Origin: Algibacter amylolyticus
GTDB taxonomy: Bacteria > Bacteroidota > Bacteroidia > Flavobacteriales > Flavobacteriaceae
NCBI RefSeq assembly: GCF_014202225.1
Contig: NZ_JACHGE010000002.1
Coordinates: 1 to 64,000, forward strand
Reading direction: 5' to 3'
Length of the DNA: 64,000 bases
Under the pieces are notes generated by a model that saw only the letters and a list, made by a program, of their open reading frames with translations, searched no databases and was not told the DNA's origin. Below are positions 43,875-53,990 of the stretch, one piece after another. The position numbers and the translations under genes were made by a program. Within the stretch, counting starts at the first letter, position 1. Each line of letters begins with the position of its first letter.

Positions 43875-44858
43875 TTAATCATCTTCGTTTTCTAGTTCGT
43901 CTGGTCTAAACTCCCAAACATCATCAAAATAATAATTACTACTTCTTCCCATTAATACAAATGCTTTAGTATCAAAAGAAAAAGCCGATGCATCTTTTCT
44001 AGACGAGCCTTCAAATTCAGGCACTTCTTCCCAAGTATCGGAAAGTGGTGAGTATTCCCAACAAACATTGGTAATAGAACCGCTAATACCGGTGGTTAAG
44101 TAACCTTTTCCGTTTAAAGAAAAAGCAACGCTACTTGTAAATGTTATGTACTCATCGTCGTCGTCATCCAAATCGGTTAAGCTAGTCCAGGTTGTACCAT
44201 CAAAAGAGTAAAAATCGTATTCCACGCTACCATTGTGTATTCCAGTGCCTATATAGGCGATATCATCTATAACAAATACCGATGCATTTTGGCGTTTTTG
44301 ACCACCAAACCCAACAACTTGTTCCCAGGAATCTGTACTAGCATCGTATTTGTAAAAATCTTTTTGCTCGCTACCATCGTAGCCTGTACCAATATAACCG
44401 TAACCGTTTACCGAGAAACCTATGGCGCCATACCTTGCAGTACCTGCAAAATCTGCCTTTTGTGTCCATTGGTTGGTATCCGGGTTGTACTCCCAAAAAT
44501 CTTTTAACTCATCGGTACCATCATATCCTGTACCTATGTAACCTTTACCATCAATGGTAAAACCTACAGCTCCGCTACGCGCAGTACCGGGGAAATCGGC
44601 TTTTTGTATCCAATAATCGCCTTCAGAATTGTACTCCCAGGTATCAGATAAATAGTCGTCACCATCATAACCTGTTACTAAATAACCTTTGTCGCCTATA
44701 GTAAAGCTTGCAGCGTTTCCTCTAGAATCTCCATCAAACGATGAACTTTCTACCCAGTTTCCATACTCATCAGAATCCTCATCATCACTACTGCATCCAA
44801 CAGATAAAACGGATAGGATTGCAAGACCTAAAATGCTGCTCTTTTTTATTACATTCAT
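43875..44858 (-). CDS. Kelch-repeat lipoprotein
   Basis: 327 aa, lipobox (LSVGC) followed by SSDDEDSDE, suggesting surface exposure. About six Kelch repeats of ~45 residues with GKGYLVTGYDG / GKGYIGTGYDG / GYGYIGTGYDG and DTWEYN / DFWEYNPDTNQWTQKADF, forming a beta-propeller. A LDDDDDEY acidic loop is present. It probably binds a ligand or partner; no enzymatic residues are recognised. Divergent from the DUF4270 gene. Confidence 0.9.
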   Translation of the reverse strand: MNVIKKSSILGLAILSVLSVGCSSDDEDSDEYGNWVESSSFDGDSRGNAASFTIGDKGYLVTGYDGDDYLSDTWEYNSEGDYWIQKADFPGTARSGAVGFTIDGKGYIGTGYDGTDELKDFWEYNPDTNQWTQKADFAGTARYGAIGFSVNGYGYIGTGYDGSEQKDFYKYDASTDSWEQVVGFGGQKRQNASVFVIDDIAYIGTGIHNGSVEYDFYSFDGTTWTSLTDLDDDDDEYITFTSSVAFSLNGKGYLTTGISGSITNVCWEYSPLSDTWEEVPEFEGSSRKDASAFSFDTKAFVLMGRSSNYYFDDVWEFRPDELENEDD

Positions 44859-44942
44859 TATTGTTACTGTTTATATTTATAATTAATTCTTAGTTAAATA
44901 CGGGGCAAATCTAGAAGCTACTTGGTTTTAAAACACCACAAA

Positions 44943-45069
44943 ATAGACCAACATGTACTTTTTGTCTATGTTACGCCCGTTTATATCTATGACGTGTTTA
45001 ATGTGTTGAATATTAATATTTTAACATAACATTTACACTTTCGTCTATAAAAAACCTCGATTAGTCTAT
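44943..45069. promoter_or_regulatory. Cluster of GTCTAT hexamers between Kelch and DUF4270 genes
   Basis: GTCTAT occurs at 44964-44969, 45043-45048 and 45064-45069 and as ATAGAC at 44943-44948. The first two form an inverted pair and the last two are 21 bp apart. The 265-bp divergent gap (44859-45123) has no gene. Confidence 0.4.
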
Positions 45070-45123
45070 TATGCTGTGTTTTTAGATTGTACTACCAATA
45101 GTTTAGCTCCTTAAAAAAGGATA

Positions 45124-46446
45124 ATGAAGTTATTTTTGATAAGTGTTTTTAGTTTATTATTTATGTTTTCTTGTAGTGAAGAGGTAAATAACTATCCGGT
45201 AGGTACCGATTTTATTGATAATGATATAAATATAGTTATAGTCGATACGTTTTCAATTAAGGCGGCTACTTATAAAATAGACTCGCTAATTACATCGGGC
45301 ACTAGCCGTATGCTATTAGGACATTTAAAAGATGAATATTTAGGGAATTTAACTGCACAAACGTATTTTCAAGTTAATAATTCAGATTTTTCCATTAGTA
45401 CAAACGCAGTTTACGATTCCATTGGGTTGGTTTTAAATTACGACACCTATTATTATGGTGATACGTTGCAACCGCAAACCTATAAAGTACATCGTTTATT
45501 AGAATTTTTTGAACCAGTGGAAGATGATGATTTTTATAACACCTCTAAACTTAAGTATGATGAAGAAGCTCTAGGGGAAGTAACATTTACTCCAAGGCCT
45601 AATAGCGCTACAGATTCTATTTATATTGCTTTAAACACGAATATAGGTGAAGAGATTTTCAATAAAATTAGAGATAATGAAATTAATACTACCGACGATT
45701 TTGTTCAATATTTTAATGGTTTAACAGTAATACCAGACGCTACAACCAACAGCCATGTATTAGGTTTTAATTTTAAATCCTATTCCGATTTAATCGATAA
45801 TACCTCAATGCGAATTTTTTATACCGAAAATATAAGTGATAGTAGTGAGGGTAACGACCAGGTTATAGATTTCTTTATTCCAAATACAAGTATGCAATTT
45901 AATAGTATTTCGGCCAATTTAGATAACACAACTATTAGTGGTCTTTCTACAACAGGTACAACAATTTCTAGTGATGATACTAATCAATTAATATTTGCGC
46001 AAGCTGGTACCGGTATTTCGGCTAGAATTGAAATGCCTACGGTAAAAGATTTAAAATCACTCTCTAATGAAAGTGCAGCTCTAAATGCAGAACTAACTTT
46101 TAAACCTCTAAAAGGAAGTTACGATGCATCAAAGCCATTAAAGGAATCGCTTTTGGTTTATGTTGTTGATGGTCAAAACAGAATTGTTAGTCAGCTTACC
46201 GATTTAGATTCCAACGCAAGTTTAGCCGTTTTAAATCAAGCCGATAATGAGTTTGATGAAAACACCTATTACAGCATTGATATGAGTGGTTTTGTTGAAA
46301 TGATATGGAATTCTGAATTCGATTTGGATTATGCTATCATGATTCAATTTGAAGACTATAATAGCGTTGTTGATGCATTAATAATTGATAACCTTAATGA
46401 AAACAACGACAATATTAAGCTAAGCGTAACTTATTTAAATTATTAA
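45124..46446 (+). CDS. DUF4270 lipoprotein
   Basis: 440 aa, lipobox (LLFMFSC). DUF4270 features: VGTDFIDNDINIVIVDTFSIKAATYKIDSLITSGTSRMLLGHLKDEYLGNLTAQTYFQV. It is an outer-membrane lipoprotein family of Bacteroidota with no assigned function. It lies 12 bp before an outer-membrane protein gene and divergent from the Kelch lipoprotein, a recurring arrangement in this family as I recall. Confidence 0.9.
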   Translation: MKLFLISVFSLLFMFSCSEEVNNYPVGTDFIDNDINIVIVDTFSIKAATYKIDSLITSGTSRMLLGHLKDEYLGNLTAQTYFQVNNSDFSISTNAVYDSIGLVLNYDTYYYGDTLQPQTYKVHRLLEFFEPVEDDDFYNTSKLKYDEEALGEVTFTPRPNSATDSIYIALNTNIGEEIFNKIRDNEINTTDDFVQYFNGLTVIPDATTNSHVLGFNFKSYSDLIDNTSMRIFYTENISDSSEGNDQVIDFFIPNTSMQFNSISANLDNTTISGLSTTGTTISSDDTNQLIFAQAGTGISARIEMPTVKDLKSLSNESAALNAELTFKPLKGSYDASKPLKESLLVYVVDGQNRIVSQLTDLDSNASLAVLNQADNEFDENTYYSIDMSGFVEMIWNSEFDLDYAIMIQFEDYNSVVDALIIDNLNENNDNIKLSVTYLNY

Positions 46447-46458
46447 ATAGCCTTTTAA

Positions 46459-47694
46459 ATGTATAAAATAAAAACACTACTAGTATTAATAGTTGTTATA
46501 CCATCATGTTTTTCTCAAAATGATACGAGTACGCCATATTCGTTATTTGGATTAGGGGTAGAAAATAAAACAGCTACAGGAGGATTAACAGGATTAGGAA
46601 ACACAGGGATATCTCAAAACAATTCAGGAGAAATAAATTTAATAAACCCAGCTAGCTTAGGTAACATTCAGCAAAAAACGTTCTTATATGAGTTTGGTAT
46701 AAACGGTGTATACTCTACGCTAAAAACCAATAATATAAGCGATACTACTTATGATTTTAATATGTCGCATGCCGTTATGGCGTTTCCTATTACCAAAAAT
46801 GTAGGAATGAGTTTTGGGCTATTACCATATACTAAAGTGGGCTACGATATAGATTTCGAAAACCCTATTGAAGGCTCAACAGATACTTATATTTCTAGAG
46901 TAACTGGTTCTGGCGGATTAAATAAGTTTTACCTGTCTAGTGGTGTTCAGGTTTTTAATAAGCTATCCTTTGGGGTAGATTTATCTTATCTTTTTGGGTC
47001 TGTAAACCAAGAAACCAATTTGTATTACGACTCCTTTGTAAACATTACAGATGTTAATTATTATCGCGGTTTTAAACTTAAAACAGGGGTGCAGTATAAC
47101 CTTATTAAAAACACTAATAAAGAAATTACATTAGGTGCTATTCTAGAATTGCCTGCTAATTTAGGAGGCGATCAGGTTAGCAACTCGTATAAAACATCGG
47201 TAGGAGGAACTAAAGTACTTATAGATGAAAATGTTGAAAGTGATTTGGAAGATTTCGAATTGCCGTTAACATTTGGTTTAGGGTTAACAACAAAGCTAAA
47301 CAGCTCATTAACTACTAGCTTCGATTTTACCAAGCTGTATTGGGATAATACCAATCAGGTTCAAAATAACGAGAGTTATAATAACCAAGATATTTATGCT
47401 TTTGGTGCAGAGTATTTACCAACCGATAAAAATAAGTATTGGAGCTTGGTTAAATATAGGTTTGGTTTAAACTATAATACCGGGTTTTTAAATATCTCTA
47501 ACCAAAAAATTGATAGTTACTTTGCATCTGTTGGTTTAGGTTTGCCTATGTCTAACCATTCTAAACTAAATATATCGTATTCTTATGGTAGAGAAGGATC
47601 TACAAGTAATAGTTTAGTTCAAGAAAATTTTCATAAAATAACGCTTAACTTAAGCTTTATAGGTAACTGGTTTAATAAAAGAAAGTACGATTAA
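46459..47694 (+). CDS. Outer-membrane beta-barrel protein
   Basis: 411 aa, signal peptide ending CFSQ. N-terminal NDTSTPYSLFGLGVENKTATGGLTGLGNTGISQNNSGEINLINPASLGNI resembles FadL/OmpP1-like barrels of Bacteroidota. The remainder is alternating amphipathic strands ending SYSYGREGSTSNSLVQENFHKITLNLSFIG. Probably works with the DUF4270 lipoprotein. Substrate unknown. Confidence 0.83.
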   Translation: MYKIKTLLVLIVVIPSCFSQNDTSTPYSLFGLGVENKTATGGLTGLGNTGISQNNSGEINLINPASLGNIQQKTFLYEFGINGVYSTLKTNNISDTTYDFNMSHAVMAFPITKNVGMSFGLLPYTKVGYDIDFENPIEGSTDTYISRVTGSGGLNKFYLSSGVQVFNKLSFGVDLSYLFGSVNQETNLYYDSFVNITDVNYYRGFKLKTGVQYNLIKNTNKEITLGAILELPANLGGDQVSNSYKTSVGGTKVLIDENVESDLEDFELPLTFGLGLTTKLNSSLTTSFDFTKLYWDNTNQVQNNESYNNQDIYAFGAEYLPTDKNKYWSLVKYRFGLNYNTGFLNISNQKIDSYFASVGLGLPMSNHSKLNISYSYGREGSTSNSLVQENFHKITLNLSFIGNWFNKRKYD

Positions 47695-48138
47695 TAATTA
47701 TGCTTTAAGTTTTAACTGTATTCAGGTATAACTTAAGTACTCTTAAAAAAAAACACACTTAAAAGTGATCTTAATGGGTCACTTTTTTTTGCTTATCGGT
47801 CTGCTTTTTCAATAGATTTATGTTATTAAATGTAACATTTTGTTTTAGTCTTTAATGGTTAGTCATTTGTAATTTAATCCCATTCTTAAACTGCGTTATT
47901 TTTTTTAATTCGATTATAGGTGTTAATTATCGGTTATAATTTATTTGGGTATGGATATTTATAAGAAAAAACCTAAATAAAAAATACTATTAAACGGTGC
48001 TGATAAGCTGTATTTGTCGCTAAATGAATACTATTTTATATCTATTGAATCATAGTTTATATGTTATACATTGAATAGATATTAGTTTTGGAAGTAAGTA
48101 ACTACTAAACAAATAATATAACATTTAAAAAGAAATTT
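47695..48138. other. Intergenic region before the susC-like gene
   Basis: 444 bp without a gene. It holds the terminator at 47761-47790, a -7-like box TAGTTTTG at 48083-48090 (perfect TAnnTTTG, 48 bp before the susC start, no clear -33 box) and otherwise AT-rich leader. No extracytoplasmic-sigma or anti-sigma gene is present nearby. Confidence 0.55.
47761..47790 (+). terminator. Terminator after the outer-membrane protein gene
   Basis: AAAAGTGA (47761-47768) with TCACTTTT (47779-47786) followed by T's. Confidence 0.8.
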
Positions 48139-51100
48139 ATGACTAAACTTAATCAGTTAAAACTGAAAATTTTTGCGAGTCTATTTTGGATAATGGGCTT
48201 TCTAACAATGAGTGCATCATCAAATATGTATGCTGCTTCTATTGAGCAAAACAAGACCATTACAGGTACCATTGTAAGTGCCGATGATAATATGGGGATT
48301 CCTGGTGTAAATGTATTAGTAAAAGGTACAAGCACAGGAGCGGTAACAGATTTTGATGGTAATTATTCTATTGCTGTACCATCAAATGATGCTGTTTTAG
48401 TATTCTCATATATAGGATATGTAACTAAAGAAGTTCCGGTAGGTGGCCAATCTACTATTAATGTAACATTAGAATCTGATATTGCTGCTTTAGATGAAGT
48501 AGTTGTTGTTGGATATGGTACTCAGAAAAAAGAGACTCTTACCGGTTCTGTAGAACAAGTTAAAGCTGAGGCTTTTGCCGATTTAGCTCAAGGTAGTCCA
48601 GCATTAGCGCTTCAAGGTAGAACTCCAGGTTTAACAGTTACACGTTCGTCATCTAGACCAGGAGACGAAGGTGTTAACTTCTTAATTAGGGGAGCGTCTT
48701 CTATTAATGGTATCGACCCACTTATTGTTATTGATGGTGTACCTTCGATAAATTCAGATTCTTTTAATAATATGAACCCGAATGATATTGAAAGTATAAG
48801 TGTCCTTAAAGGTGGTTCGGCATCGGTATATGGTTCTCGTGCCGCTGGTGGTGTTATTTTAGTAACTACTAAAAAAGGTCGTGGAGATGTTAAAGTTGAT
48901 ATAAGTTCTGTGTTCCGTATGGGAACTATTGGTATTCGTCCTCCATCGCCATCTATGTCAGAATACGGACAACTTTATTTAGCAGCAGTAGATGAGGATA
49001 TTGCTTCAAGCAAACCTCCTCGTTATTTCTTTTGGAGCGACCGTGCAACTGTACAACGAATTGCTAACGGAGAAGAAGGTATTTATGACTTACCAATTAA
49101 CGGAAGTGTTTATTTAGGAAACGCTCCTAGATTTGACGAAATGTTTGGTAACTCATACTCTAGCCAACATAATATTAGTGTTTCTGGTGGTACTGAAAAC
49201 TCTAATTTCCGTATCTCTGCAGGTTACGATCAAAATATTGGAGGTTTACTAGTAGCTGATGATGGTGTAGATAGATATAATTTCTCTTTAAATTATAACG
49301 TTGATATTAGCGAAAGATTGAACATTAATACTAATGTAACCTATTTTGATAATATTTATTCTGGTCCTTCAGGCGGTGTAGATAGTGAAGCTATTACTTA
49401 TGATGCTCCATTGTTCCCTACGTATAATCTTCTTGGACAATACTACGGTAATTTTGGTGGTAATATTGGCGGTGGAAAAAACTCCGTTGCTAATGCCATT
49501 GATGGTGGTCGTACAAATGACAAGAACCAACAATTTAAAATAGCAACAATAGCTACTTACAAAATAACTGATGAGTTAAATGTTTCTGGATCTTATGCAC
49601 TTAGTAAACAACACTCAGAAGATCAGACTTATGAGTTAACCGTGCCGACTTACAACTGGTATGGCGATGTAGCGCCAGGTCAAGTTAATCCTACTTCATT
49701 TATTGAAGAAGAAACAGGAACTATTACATATAAAAACTACAAGGCTGCTTTAAACTACAGTAACGCCTTTGGAGACCATAACGTTTCTGGGCTTGTAGCA
49801 ATTGAAGCTGAGAAAAACACAAGTAATGGTTTAAGAGCAAGAAGAAATGGATTTGTAGACTATGGTGTTTATGATTTAGATTTAGGTGCAACAGACCAAC
49901 AAATTACTACAGAAGGTGGTGGTAATACTTGGGGCTTCTACGGATATATTGGTCGTGTAAATTACGATTATAAAAGTAAATACTTATTAGAATTACAAGG
50001 TAGACGTGATGGATCGTCAAGATTTGCTGAAGGTGCAAAATGGTCTAATTACGGAAGTGTTTCTGCCGGTTGGGTATTAAGCTCTGAAGAGTTTCTACAA
50101 GATAGCAAGATTATCTCTTTCCTAAAACTTAGAGGTGGTTATGGTGAATTAGGTAGTACATCTGGAATTGGTAATTTCGGGTACTTATCAACAGTAGGTT
50201 TTGGTAACACTGTATTTGGACAAACAGATGCTGGTCAGCAAGTAACTTCTCGTGCAAGTAGTTTATTTAGTAGCACTACAACATGGGAGCGCATTGCAAC
50301 CAAAGAAATTGGTTTAGACTTTAGAATGTTTAACTCTAAACTATTTGGTTCTTTAGATTTCTTCCAAAAAGATAATAAAGGAATGCTTGTTAGAGGTATA
50401 ACACCAGACATATTAGGTACTGCTACACCTTTTACTAATATTGGTACATTACAGACTAACGGATGGGAAGTTATGTTAGGTTGGAGAGATCAAATTGATG
50501 ATTTCGAATATACGGTAAGTGCTAATATAAGTGATACTCGTAATGAAATTACTAAATATGTTGGAGCTCAATCTGTAGTTGCCGGATTAAATGAAGCTTC
50601 AGAATCTGAAAATATTTTAGGAAGGCCTATTAACTCGTTATATTTATATGAAACAAACGGCTATTTTGATTCTCAAGCCGAAGTAGATGCATATTACGCA
50701 AGCTTGCAGCCAGGTGGTATTTTACCGTCGCAAACATCTAACGATGCCTTACGACCAGGAGATATGAGAGTTGTTGATTCTAGTGGCGATGGCAAGTTAG
50801 ATGAAGACGATTTAACTTACCAAGGCGATAACGCAGCGCACTATGTATATGGTATAAATTTTGACGTTAAGTATAAAAACTGGGATTTAAGTGCGTTTTT
50901 TCAAGGTACTTTAGAGCAGCAAGTATACAGAACTGGATTTTTTGCACAACCTTTCCAAGCGGAATGGCAAAACCAATCTAACACATGGTTAGGTAGAACT
51001 TGGACGGAAGAAAACCGTAACGCAGAATTTCCTAGATTAACTACCCAACGTGGATTATCTAAATGGAACTACCAATTTAAGGATCATATCCTTCAAAATA

Positions 51101-51324
51101 ACCGTTACCTAAGACTTAAGTCTTTAGTTATTGGTTATAATATTAAAGGTCTAAAATTAGGAAACACACCAATAAATACGTGTCGCGTTTATTTCTCTGG
51201 AAACGATTTATTTGAATTAACCACAGTAAAAGATGGTTACGACCCTGAATTTCAGGCTAACACAAATGCAAGTGCTTATCCGTTTATGCGTACTTGGGCA
51301 TTGGGCTTAAAATTATCTATTTAA
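48139..51324 (+). CDS. SusC/RagA-family TonB-linked outer-membrane transporter
   Basis: 1061 aa. Signal peptide, CarboxypepD_reg-like domain (~38-115: TGTIVSADDNMGIPGVNVLVKGTSTGAVTDFDGNYSI), TonB-like segment EVVVVGYGTQKKETLTGSV, plug (~125-240: LIVIDGVPSINSDSFNNMNPNDIESISVLKGGSASVYGSRAAGGVI) and a large barrel ending AYPFMRTWALGLKLSI. Imports an oligomer, usually glycan or peptide, together with the SusD-like lipoprotein downstream. No CAZyme is adjacent, so the substrate cannot be inferred. Confidence 0.97.
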   Translation: MTKLNQLKLKIFASLFWIMGFLTMSASSNMYAASIEQNKTITGTIVSADDNMGIPGVNVLVKGTSTGAVTDFDGNYSIAVPSNDAVLVFSYIGYVTKEVPVGGQSTINVTLESDIAALDEVVVVGYGTQKKETLTGSVEQVKAEAFADLAQGSPALALQGRTPGLTVTRSSSRPGDEGVNFLIRGASSINGIDPLIVIDGVPSINSDSFNNMNPNDIESISVLKGGSASVYGSRAAGGVILVTTKKGRGDVKVDISSVFRMGTIGIRPPSPSMSEYGQLYLAAVDEDIASSKPPRYFFWSDRATVQRIANGEEGIYDLPINGSVYLGNAPRFDEMFGNSYSSQHNISVSGGTENSNFRISAGYDQNIGGLLVADDGVDRYNFSLNYNVDISERLNINTNVTYFDNIYSGPSGGVDSEAITYDAPLFPTYNLLGQYYGNFGGNIGGGKNSVANAIDGGRTNDKNQQFKIATIATYKITDELNVSGSYALSKQHSEDQTYELTVPTYNWYGDVAPGQVNPTSFIEEETGTITYKNYKAALNYSNAFGDHNVSGLVAIEAEKNTSNGLRARRNGFVDYGVYDLDLGATDQQITTEGGGNTWGFYGYIGRVNYDYKSKYLLELQGRRDGSSRFAEGAKWSNYGSVSAGWVLSSEEFLQDSKIISFLKLRGGYGELGSTSGIGNFGYLSTVGFGNTVFGQTDAGQQVTSRASSLFSSTTTWERIATKEIGLDFRMFNSKLFGSLDFFQKDNKGMLVRGITPDILGTATPFTNIGTLQTNGWEVMLGWRDQIDDFEYTVSANISDTRNEITKYVGAQSVVAGLNEASESENILGRPINSLYLYETNGYFDSQAEVDAYYASLQPGGILPSQTSNDALRPGDMRVVDSSGDGKLDEDDLTYQGDNAAHYVYGINFDVKYKNWDLSAFFQGTLEQQVYRTGFFAQPFQAEWQNQSNTWLGRTWTEENRNAEFPRLTTQRGLSKWNYQFKDHILQNNRYLRLKSLVIGYNIKGLKLGNTPINTCRVYFSGNDLFELTTVKDGYDPEFQANTNASAYPFMRTWALGLKLSI

Positions 51325-51354
51325 GAAGAACACGAATAATTAAATTCTATACAA

Positions 51355-53151
51355 ATGAAAAAATTAAGATATATAATATTACCGTGTATGATGGTGTTTT
51401 TAGCATCATGCGCAGAAGAATTTATAGATTTAACACCTCCAGCTGAAATTACTGATGAAGTTTATTTCACCGAAGCTGAACATTTTAAAGCAGCAACAAA
51501 TAGGTTTTATCCATATTTATTAGATTGGAAAGATCAAGGTATTTATTCTGATCATGGATCGGATTTGATTGGCTATGATGAGGATAGTGAAATGCAAATT
51601 TACAGTAGAGGATTAATTCAAGCTCAAGCGAATGATGATTATTATTCTGACACTTATGAAGCTCTTAGAGATATTAATCTTTTAATTGCTAGAGCAGAAA
51701 ACTATACTGGTGAAGAAAGTATCGTAGAATACGTAGCTGCCTCTAAGTTCCATAGAGCATGGCAGTATTTCTTTTTAGTACAACGATTTGGGGGTGTTCC
51801 ATTAATTACAGAACCACTTACTGAAAACTCTGAAGAGCTTTATGCAGCAAGAAATAGTAGATATGAAGTCGTTGCACAAATCATAACAGATTTAGACGAT
51901 GCAATTGCTGGTTTACCTAGAGAACAAGATATTGCTTCTGATGATAAAGGAAAAATTAGTAAATGGGCTGCTATGGCATTTAAAGCTGATGTTTTGTTAC
52001 ATGAAGCTACATGGATGAAAAACGTTGGTACAACTACAGACGGTGATGGTGTATCTGAAGGAGCAGGAAGCGAAGGCTACGATCCATCTAAAATAGAACC
52101 TTATTTACAAGAAGTTGTTACTCTAACTAAAACAGTTATGGACCAAGGCGGTTATGAACTTTGGAATTACAACGATGTTCTTGACAATTTAAGCCACAAC
52201 TTCTTATTCAATTTAGAAGGTTCAGGTTCTAACCCAGCTGGTTTAGATAAAGCAACTAATAAAGAATTTATCTTTTATAGTAAATTCGATTTTACATTTA
52301 GACGAGCAGGAACTTTAGTAAGTCATGTTTACCAAGGTAGAACAAAGCCTAGTAGAAAAATGATGGACATGTTTTTAACTACGTCTGGTTTACCTATTGA
52401 TAAACCATTAAGTGGATTCGCAGGGTACACTAATCCAGAAGATGAGTTTCAAAACAGAGATTTAAGAATGAGAGCGTATTTTACCAATCATAAATTCTTA
52501 GGTGTAATTCCAACTATTAATAACGATCCTGAATTAAGATTAGATGGTACCAACAAATTTGGATATTTTAATTCCAAATTTATGAGCTGGAAATGGGGAA
52601 CAGATGAGGCTTATAGAGCTACCCAAACTGAGAGTTATGATATGCCACATATTCGCCTTGCAGAAGTATACTTAATGTATGCCGAAGCGTTATATGAGTT
52701 AAACGGTGCCATTACTGACGGACAACTTAATGAGTCTATCAATTTAGTGAGGGATAGAGCAGGTTTACCAGCTTTAACCAATGCTTTTGTAGCTGCAAAC
52801 AACTTAGATATGCTAAACGAGATAAGAAGAGAGCGTACCATTGAATTATATGCAGAAGGAGCAACTCGATTTAACGATCTTAAACGTTGGGGTTTAGCCG
52901 AAGCTGAATTGGGTGAAACCATTTTTGGTGCGGTTATAGAAGGTACTGTATACGAGAACAATACTGATATCTATAAGCCCGAAGTTTATGGATATGGAGA
53001 AGGCGTAGCAGAAACGGGTGTTGGTGAAAGAAGAGCTGTAATTGTTCAGCCAGCATCAATCCGTAATTTTTCAAGGGATAACTATTTATTCCCTTTGCCA
53101 ACATCTCAAGTTAATCTAGTTGACGAATTATTACAAAACCCAGGATATTAA
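51355..53151 (+). CDS. SusD/RagB-family surface lipoprotein
   Basis: 598 aa, lipobox (VFLASC). SusD features: EFIDLTPPAEITDEVYFTEAEHF, YEALRDINLLIARAENYTGEES, FHRAWQYFFLVQRFGGVPLIT, HIRLAEVYLMYAEALYELNG, ERTIELYAEGATRFNDLKRWGLAE and a C-terminal NYLFPLPTSQVNL. Caps the SusC barrel and binds substrate at the surface. Thirty bp after susC, same operon, followed by a strong terminator. Confidence 0.96.
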   Translation: MKKLRYIILPCMMVFLASCAEEFIDLTPPAEITDEVYFTEAEHFKAATNRFYPYLLDWKDQGIYSDHGSDLIGYDEDSEMQIYSRGLIQAQANDDYYSDTYEALRDINLLIARAENYTGEESIVEYVAASKFHRAWQYFFLVQRFGGVPLITEPLTENSEELYAARNSRYEVVAQIITDLDDAIAGLPREQDIASDDKGKISKWAAMAFKADVLLHEATWMKNVGTTTDGDGVSEGAGSEGYDPSKIEPYLQEVVTLTKTVMDQGGYELWNYNDVLDNLSHNFLFNLEGSGSNPAGLDKATNKEFIFYSKFDFTFRRAGTLVSHVYQGRTKPSRKMMDMFLTTSGLPIDKPLSGFAGYTNPEDEFQNRDLRMRAYFTNHKFLGVIPTINNDPELRLDGTNKFGYFNSKFMSWKWGTDEAYRATQTESYDMPHIRLAEVYLMYAEALYELNGAITDGQLNESINLVRDRAGLPALTNAFVAANNLDMLNEIRRERTIELYAEGATRFNDLKRWGLAEAELGETIFGAVIEGTVYENNTDIYKPEVYGYGEGVAETGVGERRAVIVQPASIRNFSRDNYLFPLPTSQVNLVDELLQNPGY

Positions 53152-53181
53152 GGCAATAAGTAATTAATATTTTTATTTACC

Positions 53182-53220
53182 AAAACAGCTATAAGTGTAA
53201 AACTTATAGCTGTTTTTTTT
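53182..53220 (+). terminator. Terminator of the susCD pair
   Basis: AAAACAGCTATAAGT (53182-53196) pairs perfectly with 53202-53216, followed by T's. Confidence 0.92.
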
Positions 53221-53244
53221 ATATGTATTAAGTATAAATTAAAC

Positions 53245-53667
53245 TTAGAGCATGATGTCCATTTCTAAATCTTCTGTACTAACTTTAAATTTTGCTTTGC
53301 TATATGTTGGAGGTCCAAAACTCATTGCATTATTAGATACACCATAAGATTCTTTAGGCATTCCAGTATCTTGAAAATCCATTCTTTTATTTTCGTTTTC
53401 GTCGTGTAACGCCATAATAGCATAAGTTCCTGCTTCTACATTATTAAAAGTTACTTTTACTTTACCATCAACTATTTTACTTTCTACCGTTTGAATGCCA
53501 CGACCTTTCATAAAAGTGGTTTCATTATGCAGCGATAGCATAATAGTTCCGTTATTGTTTTTAATATTTTCAATAATTACGGTAATACTTTTGCCGTTTT
53601 TGGTTTCTTGAGCGTTACTAAAAGTTACTGATAATACTAATGCGATGATTAAAGTTAAAGCTTTCAT
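53245..53667 (-). CDS. DUF2141 secreted protein
   Basis: 140 aa from ATG 53667 (MKALTLIIALVLSVTFSNAQ, signal peptide); the frame to 53709 lacks a signal at its start. DUF2141 pattern: VIIENIKNNNGTIMLSLHNE, VTFNNVEAGTYAIMALHDENENKRMDFQDTGMPKESYGVSNNA. Small periplasmic or secreted beta-sandwich, function unknown. Convergent with susD. Confidence 0.9.
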   Translation of the reverse strand: MKALTLIIALVLSVTFSNAQETKNGKSITVIIENIKNNNGTIMLSLHNETTFMKGRGIQTVESKIVDGKVKVTFNNVEAGTYAIMALHDENENKRMDFQDTGMPKESYGVSNNAMSFGPPTYSKAKFKVSTEDLEMDIML

Positions 53668-53990
53668 AATATATGGTTTTATTTGTTTTACACTCCAAAG
53701 ATCTAACATGAAATGAGGTTTTTATAATTGATGTTACCGAACTGTAATTTCTATATGATGAATTGTCATTTTCTATAAAATTGAAGACTTTATTATTGTA
53801 TTAATGACCTAATTGAACTTTTTAACTGCAAAAAAAATGGTGTCTTTGTAATTGATAATTTGACTTTATTAAAATTTTCAGGTACATTCGTTTTTCATCA
53901 TTATCGCCACAAAATGTGAAGCTGTTTTAGTGTTAAAACGATTTCATTTCAGCGGAAGCATTAGCATTTTTTAAACTAAGAAAAACAAGA

